In this document: positions 53,661 to 60,981 of the stretch, piece by piece | How positions within the stretch are numbered: the stretch's first letter is position 1 | Layout of the letters: each line of letters opens with the position of its first letter | Assembly (NCBI GenBank): GCA_964534315.1 | Contig: CAZHOV010000012.1 | Location: forward strand, 1-60,981 | Direction of reading: 5' to 3' | Length of the DNA: 60,981 nt | From: CAZHOV01 sp964534315 | GTDB lineage: Bacteria > Bacteroidota > Bacteroidia > Chitinophagales > Saprospiraceae | Program-made: the position numbers and the translations under genes | Notes under the pieces: generated by a model | The model's database searches: none | Told to the model about the DNA's origin: nothing | What the model saw: the letters and a program-made list of their open reading frames with translations, nothing else

Positions 53661-53801
53661 ATGTCAAAAAAACATAAAAAAAGCGACCTTCCTACCAAAA
53701 TCTGCCCCGTATGCAAACGGCCCTTCACCTGGCGTAAAAAATGGGAAAAGAATTGGGACAACGTAAAGTATTGCAGCGAACGATGCAGGAGAGGGAAGTA
53801 G
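53661..53801 (+). CDS. DUF2256 zinc-ribbon-like small protein
   Basis: This 46-residue protein begins MSKKHKKSDLPTKICPVCKR and ends KNWDNVKYCSERCRRGK. Its CxxC pair and second CxxxC pair form a small zinc-binding fold, as in the DUF2256 family. It is short and easily missed. Its neighbour on the opposite strand is the DUF2805 gene, a pairing seen in other genomes. Confidence 0.88.
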   Translation: MSKKHKKSDLPTKICPVCKRPFTWRKKWEKNWDNVKYCSERCRRGK

Positions 53802-53866
53802 CAATGTGCAATGTGCAATGAGGAATGTGCAATGAGAATGTGCAATGTGCAATGTGCAATGTGCAG
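53802..53866. repeat. heptamer repeat array, TGCAATG words
   Basis: Copies of TGCAATG, with GGAATG and GAGAATG variants, follow directly on the DUF2256 stop codon. It is the second such array in the window. Confidence 0.85.
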
Positions 53867-54066
53867 TTAGTAGTTGGTAATAAAAAATGTGACTATCTCT
53901 AGGTTCAGCTTATCTAGGTGTTTAGATTTTTCATCCGAGCATTATTCTCTATCCACATTTAGGGTTAGGAGGACCTTACAATTAGCCTTCAGATGATAAT
54001 GTAATACGACCATTACGCATTGTTAATTTCAAATTGCTATTTTTGTAAAAATTTTATCAACAATAG

Positions 54067-55650
54067 ATGAGTATTTTAACAGAAATTAATAAGCGTAAAA
54101 CCTTTGCCGTGATTGCCCACCCGGATGCGGGGAAGACGACTTTGACCGAGAAGTTGTTGCTTTTCGGAGGCGCAATCCAGGTGGCGGGTGCTGTTAAGTC
54201 CAATAAGATAAAAAAGAGCACTACTTCCGATTTTATGGAGATCGAACGGCAGAGAGGTATCTCTGTGGCGACATCGGTGATGGCCTTTGAATACAGTGAT
54301 TTAAAGATTAATATTCTGGATACCCCCGGTCACCAGGATTTTGCGGAAGACACCTACCGTACGCTTACTGCCGTGGATAGTGTGATTGTCGTCATTGATG
54401 TGGCTAAGGGGGTGGAGACACAGACGGAAAAATTGGTGGAGATATGTAGAATGCGTAAAACGCCTGTTATTGTTTTCGTCAACAAATTGGATCGCGAAGG
54501 AAAGGATGGTTTCGACTTGCTGGACGAGATTGAAGAAAAATTAAAATTAAAAGTTACCCCGCTTAGTTGGCCTATTGGTATGGGACAACGCTTCAAGGGG
54601 GTTTATAGCATCTTCGAAAAAAAGCTGGTGCTCTTCAACCCGCATGGCACTCAGGAGAAGGATGAAAGTATCGAGTTTACCGACCTTGATTCTCCTGAGT
54701 TGGATGAACATGTTGGAGAGGAAGCGGCCCAGGAATTAAGAGATGATAATGAAATTCTTACTGAAGTCTATCCTGATTTTAATAAGGAAGCCTATACCAA
54801 AGGAGAACTCTCTCCGGTATTTTTTGGTAGTGCTGTCAATAATTTTGGAGTGCGCGAGCTGCTCGACTGTTTTGTACAAATTGCTCCGACTCCCCTACCT
54901 CGAACAACTGAAGAGCGCAAGGTAGACCCGAAGGAAGATACATTTTCAGGATTCGTCTTTAAGATCCATGCCAATATGGACCCTAAACACCGGGACCGGA
55001 TCGCTTTTTTACGGATCTGTTCCGGAAAGTTCGAGCGTAACACCAATTATCTGCACGTTCGGAAAGGGAAAAAGATGAAGTTCTCCAATCCTACCGCTTT
55101 TATGGCCTCCAAAAAATCGATCGTCGACGAAGCTTTTCCCGGCGATATCGTAGGCCTTTATGACTCTGGGAATTTCAAGATCGGCGATGCCGTAACAGAA
55201 GGAGAAGAGCTTCATTTCAAAGGTATCCCCAGCTTCTCTCCTGAACAATTCCGATACGTGACCAATGCTGATCCCATGAAATCCAAGCAACTGGCAAAAG
55301 GGCTAGAACAGCTAATGGATGAAGGGGTGGCTCAGTTATTTACCAGGGAATCCAATAATCGTAAAATTATCGGCACCGTAGGAGCCCTTCAATTCGAGGT
55401 TATTCAATACCGCTTGAAAAATGAATATGGAGCATCTGTGATCTACGAATCACTTAACCTACATAAAGCCTGCTGGGTAAATTGCGACGATCCTGATAAA
55501 TTCAAAGAATTTTTAAAACGTCGAAACCGGGATATGGCCAAAGACAAACACGGTAATTGGGTCTTCCTCGCCGAATCCGCCTGGACCCTGAAAATGGCCC
55601 AGGAAAATTTCCCGGAAGTGAATTTTTATTTTACCAGCGAAATGGATTAA
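54067..55650 (+). CDS. prfC: peptide chain release factor 3
   Basis: This 527-residue GTPase recycles class I release factors from the ribosome. GTP-binding motifs are AHPDAGKTTLTEKLL, the switch RQRGISVATSVMAF, DTPGHQDF and NKLD. The RF3-type insert SNKIKKSTTSDFMEIERQRG separates it from EF-G. A TATTTTTG -7-like element lies at 54038-54045. Confidence 0.95.
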   Translation: MSILTEINKRKTFAVIAHPDAGKTTLTEKLLLFGGAIQVAGAVKSNKIKKSTTSDFMEIERQRGISVATSVMAFEYSDLKINILDTPGHQDFAEDTYRTLTAVDSVIVVIDVAKGVETQTEKLVEICRMRKTPVIVFVNKLDREGKDGFDLLDEIEEKLKLKVTPLSWPIGMGQRFKGVYSIFEKKLVLFNPHGTQEKDESIEFTDLDSPELDEHVGEEAAQELRDDNEILTEVYPDFNKEAYTKGELSPVFFGSAVNNFGVRELLDCFVQIAPTPLPRTTEERKVDPKEDTFSGFVFKIHANMDPKHRDRIAFLRICSGKFERNTNYLHVRKGKKMKFSNPTAFMASKKSIVDEAFPGDIVGLYDSGNFKIGDAVTEGEELHFKGIPSFSPEQFRYVTNADPMKSKQLAKGLEQLMDEGVAQLFTRESNNRKIIGTVGALQFEVIQYRLKNEYGASVIYESLNLHKACWVNCDDPDKFKEFLKRRNRDMAKDKHGNWVFLAESAWTLKMAQENFPEVNFYFTSEMD

Positions 55651-55727
55651 GCGGCAAATCAAAATTGCTTGTATAATAATTTGTTCGAATGAAATTGACT
55701 TGCGCCTTTGCGGCTTTGCGAGATAGC

Positions 55728-56684
55728 TTAAAACGGCAATTTGCCCAAATCTACATTTCCACCTGTCAAAATAACCCCTACTCGCTGGCCTTTGAATGCA
55801 TCTTTATTGGCTAATATTGCTGCTAGGGGCACCGCACAGGAAGGCTCTATGATGATCTTCATGCGTTCCCAGATCAAGCGCATGGCTTCGATGATAGATT
55901 GTTCTGTGACGGTAAAAATGTCATTGACGTAGGTTGAAATAATGGCAAACGTTTTTTCTCCGAGATTGGTCCGTAAACCGTCTGCAATAGTGTTGATCGT
56001 ATCATTAGTGAGTAGTTCGCCTGCCATAAACGAACGATAGGCATCATCTACTTCCTGAGGTTCGGCTCCATATATTTTGGTATTTGGAGCAAAATAACGG
56101 GCGCTTAATGCCGTGCCGCTCAACAATCCGCCCCCTCCAATGGGCGCAATGATGCTGTCCAATTCATCGACTTCCTCAAACAACTCTTTGGCGCAGGTAG
56201 CCTGGCCGGCGATCACATTGTAATCATTGTAGGGGTGAATGAACGTCGCCCCTGTTTCCCGAACAACTTTCTTGAGTGTGGCTTCGCGCGCCTCTATCGT
56301 GGATTCGCAAAAAATGATTCGGGCACCGTAACCTTCTGTCGCTTGTTGCTTGATCTTCGGCGCATTCTCCGGCATGACGATAAAGGCGGGCACCCCAAGA
56401 AGCTTTGCTGCCCTGGCAATGGCCTGGGCATGATTTCCTGAAGAATGAGTCGCTAACCCCCGTTGTCTCTCTGCTTCAGTAAGCCAAACAGCAGCACTGC
56501 TCGCCCCTCGCATTTTAAAGGCCCCTACCTTCTGAAAATTTTCACACTTAAAAAACAATTGACACCCCGCTAATTTATCAATCCCCTCGCATGTCATCAC
56601 CGGAGTCAAATGTATCATCTCCTGAATCGCCCGGTGTGTTGCCTCAATAGCTCTCTTTGTAGGAACGTTACTCAATTTTTCCAT
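55728..56684 (-). CDS. PLP-dependent serine/threonine dehydratase
   Basis: This 318-residue enzyme is of the threonine dehydratase/serine racemase type (fold type II PLP). The lysine that binds PLP is in KVGAFKMRGA, the phosphate-binding loop is PIGGGGLLSG, and SSGNHAQAIARAAKLLG is the family block. It lacks the C-terminal regulatory ACT-like domain of biosynthetic threonine deaminase, so it may be catabolic or racemase-like. I use ATG 56684; an upstream in-frame ATG at 56768 would read into the repeat array. Confidence 0.88.
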   Translation of the reverse strand: MEKLSNVPTKRAIEATHRAIQEMIHLTPVMTCEGIDKLAGCQLFFKCENFQKVGAFKMRGASSAAVWLTEAERQRGLATHSSGNHAQAIARAAKLLGVPAFIVMPENAPKIKQQATEGYGARIIFCESTIEAREATLKKVVRETGATFIHPYNDYNVIAGQATCAKELFEEVDELDSIIAPIGGGGLLSGTALSARYFAPNTKIYGAEPQEVDDAYRSFMAGELLTNDTINTIADGLRTNLGEKTFAIISTYVNDIFTVTEQSIIEAMRLIWERMKIIIEPSCAVPLAAILANKDAFKGQRVGVILTGGNVDLGKLPF

Positions 56685-56701
56685 ATCTTTTAATTTTTCT
56701 C

Positions 56702-56709
56702 CAAAGATA
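56702..56709 (-). promoter_or_regulatory. -7-like element TATCTTTG for the dehydratase gene
   Basis: The minus strand reads TATCTTTG, 17 bases before the ATG at 56684. The upstream -33 box is not clear because heptamer repeats begin there. Confidence 0.5.
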
Positions 56710-56718
56710 CAATCTGTT

Positions 56719-56840
56719 TGCAATGTGCAATGTGCAATGTGCAATGATTGAAAATCGAAGATTTTCAATCATTAAATTCATTATTCATTACTAATTACTA
56801 ATTACTAATTCCACCTTGCACATTGCACATTGCACATTGT
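56719..56840. repeat. inverted heptamer arrays and a central hairpin between divergent genes
   Basis: Four copies of the TGCAATG type stand at 56719-56746, and their reverse complement (TTGCACATTGCACATTG type) at 56816-56839; 24 bases pair perfectly. Between them, ATGATTGAAAATC (56744-56756) pairs with GATTTTCAATCAT (56760-56772) around GAA, and ACTAATT is repeated three times. The whole is a nested cruciform-capable region between the dehydratase and glyS genes. Confidence 0.9.
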
Positions 56841-56852
56841 TTCTTACTTTTG
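56822..56852 (+). promoter_or_regulatory. promoter of glyS, ATTG-N19-TACTTTTG
   Basis: TACTTTTG (56845-56852) fits TAnnTTTG, and ATTG (56822-56825) lies 19 bases upstream in place of TTTG. The -33 box is part of the inverted heptamer array. The leader to the ATG is about 27 to 33 bases. Confidence 0.65.
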
Positions 56853-56885
56853 CCCTTTCATTTCATTTTTTCTAAGCATAGAATT

Positions 56886-58433
56886 ATGGCACAACAAGAA
56901 GATTTATTTAAAAAACTGGTAGGACACTGTAAAGAATACGGATTTATTTATCAATCCAGTGAAATATATGACGGTTTAGGCGCGACCTATGATTATGGTC
57001 CCTACGGAGTGGAATTAAAAAATAATATAAAGGATTATTGGTGGCAATCGATGGTGCAAATGCACGAAAATATTGTTGGCCTTGATGCCGCTATATTTAT
57101 GCACCCCAAAACCTGGAAAGCTTCCGGGCACGTCGACGCATTCAACGATCCGATGATTGACAATAAAGATTCCAAAAAGAGATACCGGGCAGACCAGCTC
57201 ATTGAAGGGTACATGGAAAAGGTGAATGGAAAGATCGAAAAAGAGATCAAAAAAGCAAAAAAACGCTTTGGAGAGGAGTTTGACGAAGACCAATTCCGAA
57301 CCACTAACCAGCGAGTTTTAAAATACCAGGGGCAATACGAAGAAGTCCGAAAGCGGCTGGCTGATGCCATGACCAATGGTGATCTGGAAGAAATGAAGCA
57401 GATTATCGTGGATCTCGAAATTGCCGATCCGGTTTCCGGCTCCCGCAACTGGACAGACGTGCGTCAGTTCAATCTGATGTTTTCTACCCAACTCGGCACT
57501 ATTGCAGGCGATGAAGGTAAGCTCTATCTTAGACCAGAGACTGCTCAGGGCATTTTTGTCAACTTCCTGAATGTACTCAATACCTCGCGCCAAAAACTAC
57601 CATTTGGTATTGCTCAGATCGGAAAAGCCTTCCGCAACGAAATCGTTGCCCGACAGTTTATCTTCCGGATGCGGGAATTCGAGCAAATGGAAATGCAGTT
57701 CTTTATCCGTCCGGGAGAAGAAATGAAATGGTATGAATACTGGAAAGAAGCTCGTATGAAGTGGCACCTGGCACTAGGTACGCCTGCTGAGAGATTGCGC
57801 TTCCACGATCACGATGCGCTGGCCCACTATGCCAACGCAGCACTAGATATCGAATTCGAGTTTCCCTTTGGCTTCCGGGAACTGGAGGGAATCCATTCAA
57901 GAACGGATTTTGACCTTTCGAAGCATCAGGAGTTTTCAGGTAAAAAACTGCAATATTTTGATCCTGAATTGCAAAAAAGCTATGTGCCTTATGTCGTAGA
58001 AACCTCTATCGGTTGCGACCGGATGTTCCTGGCTCAATTAAGTAATGCCCTGGTAGACGAAACAGTACCCGATTCGAAGGGAAAAGATTCTACCCGTACT
58101 GTTCTTAAACTGCACCCCGCTATTGCGCCGATCAAATGCGCAGTCCTCCCATTGGTGAAAAATAAACCCGAACTGACAGAAAAAGCCAGAGCCATCTTTG
58201 ACGACCTGAAGTTCTCCTTCCTCTGCCAATACGATGAAAAGGACGCGATCGGACGCAGATATAGAAGACAAGACGCCATTGGTACGCCCTACTGCGTAAC
58301 AATTGACTTCGAAAGCTTACAAGATAATCAGGTGACCATCCGGGAAAGAGATAGCTTAAAGCAAGTCAGGGTGCCGATCGCTCAGGTAGAGCAAATTGTT
58401 AGGGAAAGGATTAACATAAAACAACTTTTCTAA
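56886..58433 (+). CDS. glyS: glycyl-tRNA synthetase, homodimeric type
   Basis: This 515-residue class II synthetase charges tRNA-Gly. It starts at ATG 56886 (MAQQEDLFKKLVGHCKEYGF); in-frame starts further up fall in the repeats. Class II motif 2 is FRNEIVARQFIFRMREFEQM, the substrate block is LRPETAQGIFVNFLNV, and motif 3 is TSIGCDRMFLA. The C-terminal anticodon-binding domain ends at IAQVEQIVRERIN. Confidence 0.95.
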   Translation: MAQQEDLFKKLVGHCKEYGFIYQSSEIYDGLGATYDYGPYGVELKNNIKDYWWQSMVQMHENIVGLDAAIFMHPKTWKASGHVDAFNDPMIDNKDSKKRYRADQLIEGYMEKVNGKIEKEIKKAKKRFGEEFDEDQFRTTNQRVLKYQGQYEEVRKRLADAMTNGDLEEMKQIIVDLEIADPVSGSRNWTDVRQFNLMFSTQLGTIAGDEGKLYLRPETAQGIFVNFLNVLNTSRQKLPFGIAQIGKAFRNEIVARQFIFRMREFEQMEMQFFIRPGEEMKWYEYWKEARMKWHLALGTPAERLRFHDHDALAHYANAALDIEFEFPFGFRELEGIHSRTDFDLSKHQEFSGKKLQYFDPELQKSYVPYVVETSIGCDRMFLAQLSNALVDETVPDSKGKDSTRTVLKLHPAIAPIKCAVLPLVKNKPELTEKARAIFDDLKFSFLCQYDEKDAIGRRYRRQDAIGTPYCVTIDFESLQDNQVTIRERDSLKQVRVPIAQVEQIVRERINIKQLF

Positions 58434-58527
58434 AAAAAATTCTTTATATTTAAGAAATAGGTTTTTAACCATAAAGGTCTTCACAGGTCCATAACAAAAA
58501 GGTTCCAAATTAAAATTTACATTTTTC

Positions 58528-59115
58528 ATGTACGCGCTTCCAACTATTTCAATTAGAGGTCTGGGTGATAAGATGACAGATGAAGAATTTTATCAATTCT
58601 GTATTGATAATAAGGGCTTGCGTATTGAAAGAGACTCAAAAGGAAATATCGTTGTTATGTCGCCTACCAATTCAAAATCAGGCTTTTATGAAAGCCAGTT
58701 AATCGGATCGCTTGTTATTTGGAATAAAATTCATAATAACGGCTTCGTTTTCAGTTCTTCAGCAGGATTTACGCTTCCCGATAACTCTGTGAGATCTCCC
58801 GATGCTTCCTGGGTCTCTAAAGAAGTTTGGGATTCAACCCCTGAAAAAGAAAAGAACCGGTTTGCCCGAATAACGCCTGAATTTATTGCAGAAATTCGGA
58901 GCCAATCCGATAATTTAAATCAATTAAAAGAAAAAATGGAAAGCTGGATCAAAAACGGGGTCAAGCTTGCCTGGCTTATTGATCCAATTAATCAAAATAC
59001 CCTCCTTTACCGATCCGACAGTTCCATGGAAATTATTGAAGGATTCGATAAAAAACTATCGGGAGAAGATATATTGGAAGGATTTGAATTTGACTTAACC
59101 TTTCTAACTGATTAA
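58528..59115 (+). CDS. Uma2-family (DUF820) nuclease-like protein
   Basis: This 195-residue protein has the Uma2 blocks: VRSPDASWVSKEVWDSTPEK, then PEFIAEIRSQSDNLNQLKEK and VKLAWLIDPINQNTLLYRSD. The family has a restriction-endonuclease-like fold with the Asp and Glu of the PD-(D/E)xK core (here PDA and EIRS). Its role is unknown. Confidence 0.85.
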   Translation: MYALPTISIRGLGDKMTDEEFYQFCIDNKGLRIERDSKGNIVVMSPTNSKSGFYESQLIGSLVIWNKIHNNGFVFSSSAGFTLPDNSVRSPDASWVSKEVWDSTPEKEKNRFARITPEFIAEIRSQSDNLNQLKEKMESWIKNGVKLAWLIDPINQNTLLYRSDSSMEIIEGFDKKLSGEDILEGFEFDLTFLTD

Positions 59116-59118
59116 CGA

Positions 59119-59451
59119 GTGAATATCGTCAATATCATCGTCATGGTCCTCATTGGTGCTGTCTCCGGCACACTAGCCGCCCGAATTATGAAAGGGGGAG
59201 ATCATTATGGATTTGTTGTTAATGCACTATTGGGTATTGCCGGAGCCGTAGTTGGCGGCATTGTATTCGACTTTCTAAACCTCAACCCTGGGAAAATCAT
59301 TGTCGACGGCATCTACGATACCTTTGGCGTAAGTCTACCTCCTAAGATCATCGGGACCATCATTACCGCCATCATCGGAGCCATCCTGATTCTCTGGATC
59401 GCTCAACTACTAGGAGGAGAAAGACGAAGGCGATATCGAAGGAGACGTTAA
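59119..59451 (+). CDS. GlsB/YeaQ/YmgE-family membrane protein
   Basis: This 110-residue protein has three hydrophobic helices with the Gly-rich family pattern (VLIGAVSGTLAARIMKGGDH, then LLGIAGAVVGGIVFDFL) and a very basic C-terminal tail. It is taken to start at GTG 59119; ATG 59143 is an alternative. A general stress role is known for the family, but not the mechanism. It follows the Uma2 gene by 3 bases. Confidence 0.8.
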   Translation: MNIVNIIVMVLIGAVSGTLAARIMKGGDHYGFVVNALLGIAGAVVGGIVFDFLNLNPGKIIVDGIYDTFGVSLPPKIIGTIITAIIGAILILWIAQLLGGERRRRYRRRR

Positions 59452-59467
59452 TAGTCTTTTGTCGTGC

Positions 59468-59505
59468 GTCTTGAGTCGTGAGTAAGAATTCCCAAGACTC
59501 AAGAC
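59468..59505. terminator. inverted repeat between convergent genes
   Basis: GTCTTGAGTC (59468-59477) pairs perfectly with GACTCAAGAC (59496-59505) across an 18-base loop, between the GlsB-like and thiolase genes, which converge. It may serve as terminator for both; no strong T tract is seen. Confidence 0.5.
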
Positions 59506-59525
59506 CCAAGACCTATGACTTGCCC

Positions 59526-60707
59526 CTAATTTACTCGTTCAATAATCATAGAAGAAGCTCCACCACCACCATTACAAATAGCTGCCAATCCGGTAGAACC
59601 ATCTTTTTGATGTAATACATTATTCAAGGTTGTAACGATACGTGCTCCGGAAGCTCCAAGAGGGTGTCCTAGGGATACAGCCCCACCGAATACGTTAGAG
59701 ATATCTTCACTAATCCCCATTTCCTGGTTAAACACCATAGACACTACGGAGAATGCCTCATTGACCTCAACATAGTCAATATCAAATACTTCCATGCCTG
59801 CACGCTTAAGTGCTATTGGTGCTGCCTTTGTAGGAGCTGTTGTAAACCACTCCGGTTCATGGGCAGCATCAGCAAAAGAAAGAATCTTTGCCACCGGCTT
59901 CAAACCTAATTCTTCTACCTTTTCCTTACTGGCAATGATCAGTGCAGAAGCACCATCATTAATGGTAGAAGCATTGGCGGCAGTGACCGTGCCATCTTTG
60001 GTGAAGGCTGGACGTAAGTTCGGAACCTTTTCAAATTTTACCCGCTTGTATTCTTCATCTTCTTCTATCAATAACGGATCGCCTTTTCGCTGCGGAACAT
60101 GCACCCCGACAATTTCAGCTTTAAAAAACCCTTTCTCTGTACTTTCAGCAGAACGCTTGTAAGACTGTATCGCAAAACGATCCTGATCTTTTCTTGAGAC
60201 ATTGTACTTCTTTGCAGTATTATCGGCGCAGATTCCCATCGCCTGATGGTCATAAGCATCGGTCAATCCGTCTTTGGACAAACCATCCACTAATACCGTA
60301 TCTCCGTATTTTGCACCCCAGCGAGCCTTGGGTACATAAAATGGAATATTTGACATGCTTTCCATGCCGCCTGCTACGATCAGATCAGCCTGACCAGTCA
60401 TAATGGACTGAGCGGCAAACATGATCGACTTCATTCCGGATGCACACACCTTATTGACCGTTGTGCAGGGAACTGTATTTGAAAGTCCCGCACCAATAGC
60501 AGCCTGACGGGCAGGTGCCTGACCTAAATTAGCAGAACAAACATTTCCAAAAAAAACTTCTTCTACTAAATTTGCCTCAACACCTGCTCTATCCAAAGCT
60601 CCTTTGATCGCAGCAGAGCCTAATTGAACTGCAGTAAGACCCGATAAAATTCCACCGAAACTTCCCATAGGAGTCCTTACAGCAGAAACAATATAAACTT
60701 CTTTCAT
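59526..60707 (-). CDS. acetyl-CoA C-acetyltransferase (thiolase)
   Basis: This 393-residue enzyme condenses or cleaves acyl-CoA thioesters. The acylated Cys is in NKVCASGMKS, the His in GHPLGASGARIV and the second Cys in AICNGGGGASSM. I use ATG 60707 (MKEVYIVSAVRTPMGSFGG); the longer form at 60740 adds residues outside the family. It may serve ketone-body, poly-hydroxyalkanoate or fatty-acid metabolism; neighbours do not decide. Confidence 0.93.
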   Translation of the reverse strand: MKEVYIVSAVRTPMGSFGGILSGLTAVQLGSAAIKGALDRAGVEANLVEEVFFGNVCSANLGQAPARQAAIGAGLSNTVPCTTVNKVCASGMKSIMFAAQSIMTGQADLIVAGGMESMSNIPFYVPKARWGAKYGDTVLVDGLSKDGLTDAYDHQAMGICADNTAKKYNVSRKDQDRFAIQSYKRSAESTEKGFFKAEIVGVHVPQRKGDPLLIEEDEEYKRVKFEKVPNLRPAFTKDGTVTAANASTINDGASALIIASKEKVEELGLKPVAKILSFADAAHEPEWFTTAPTKAAPIALKRAGMEVFDIDYVEVNEAFSVVSMVFNQEMGISEDISNVFGGAVSLGHPLGASGARIVTTLNNVLHQKDGSTGLAAICNGGGGASSMIIERVN

Positions 60708-60740
60708 AATATTAAATTTTTGCAATAATTGGATACCCAA

Positions 60741-60981
60741 TGTTAATAGTTATTTATAGTAAAAAAAAATGAAATATTAATTTTCTACCCCTTGACCGAA
60801 CGATATTGGAGAATTTTATTTTAAGATGATCTCAAACACTTCCGGAAAAATTGGGTTTTTAAAAGTAGTTTACATAAAAACATGGTAAAACATTACTAAA
60901 ACTAATTTATAAGCCCCATTTTTATAACTTACTGATCTTTCGCAAGCGAAAGATTTGTAAAATTGCAAAATATTATTAAGG
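60741..60981. other. A/T-rich gene-free end of the window with one hairpin
   Basis: No coding frame is evident. ATCTTTCGC (60935-60943) and GCGAAAGAT (60946-60954) form a perfect inverted repeat near the edge. It may be a terminator or operator for a gene beyond the window. Confidence 0.4.

Noticed and set aside
56719..56840. CRISPR-like array
   Set aside because: The repeat unit is 7 bases with no unique spacers and no cas genes nearby.

Overview
The window looks like a chromosome segment from a Bacteroidota bacterium, most likely from the Saprospiraceae/Saprospirales. Three things support this. Two secreted proteins end in type IX secretion (T9SS type A) sorting domains. The promoters seen have the Bacteroidota form TTTG-N19-TAnnTTTG, best shown upstream of rpsL. 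Ribosomal proteins S14 and L36 lack the zinc cysteines, as is usual in the phylum. Placement below phylum is inference. There are no rRNA genes, convincing tRNAs, CRISPR arrays or insertion sequences. One 10-N assembly gap lies at 41778-41787.

Layout. Positions 1-5.9 kb hold a T9SS-exported protein, an outer-membrane beta-barrel protein, an ECF sigma factor translationally coupled to a membrane-anchored anti-sigma-like protein, a remnant of an AraC-type regulator, and a coiled-coil protein with a ubiquitin-like C-terminus. Positions 5.9-12.3 kb are mixed metabolic genes: small membrane proteins, an SRPBCC protein, an FAD oxidoreductase, a YCII-like lipoprotein, a histone-deacetylase-family hydrolase, the phospholipid pair cdsA-psd, and a GNAT acetyltransferase. 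Positions 12.4-31.8 kb carry the str operon (rpsL-rpsG-fusA), a terminator, then the S10-spc-alpha ribosomal cluster from rpsJ to rplQ, including secY, map, infA and rpoA. Positions 31.9-34.1 kb hold a YjbQ protein, a LysE exporter and an AlkB-type hydroxylase. Positions 34.2-44.4 kb hold a second sigma module: a giant secreted PKD/Ig-like protein, an ECF sigma factor, its TM/TPR partner, and a GEVED-CHAT protease-like protein interrupted by the gap. Positions 44.6-61 kb are housekeeping and accessory genes: O-methyltransferase, ferredoxin reductase, cation/proton antiporter plus APC-USP permease, an SDR/flavin reductase/hydrolase run, DUF2805 and DUF2256, prfC, a serine/threonine dehydratase, glyS, a Uma2 protein, a GlsB-like protein and a thiolase.

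Main finding. Six promoter-like sites of the form TACC-N17-ACTAA (one has ACCAA) sit upstream of both sigma genes and of the secreted genes beside them: the T9SS protein at 356, the barrel at 1675, the giant protein at 39610 and the CHAT protein at 44296. The three sites at each locus share extra flanking bases with each other (GACTACCAATT at locus 1, mostly; GGTTACCTT at locus 2). This suggests two paralogous, autoregulated ECF sigma regulons, each made of sigma, a membrane partner and cell-surface or periplasmic targets. At locus 2 the target is a probable membrane-tethered periplasmic CHAT protein. This pairing, with its cis code, is the best candidate for an undescribed system here.

A second theme is short tandem repeats in intergenic DNA: an octamer that supplies the stop codons of two genes, heptamers near several genes including inverted arms in front of glyS, and a palindromic element flanking the deacetylase gene.
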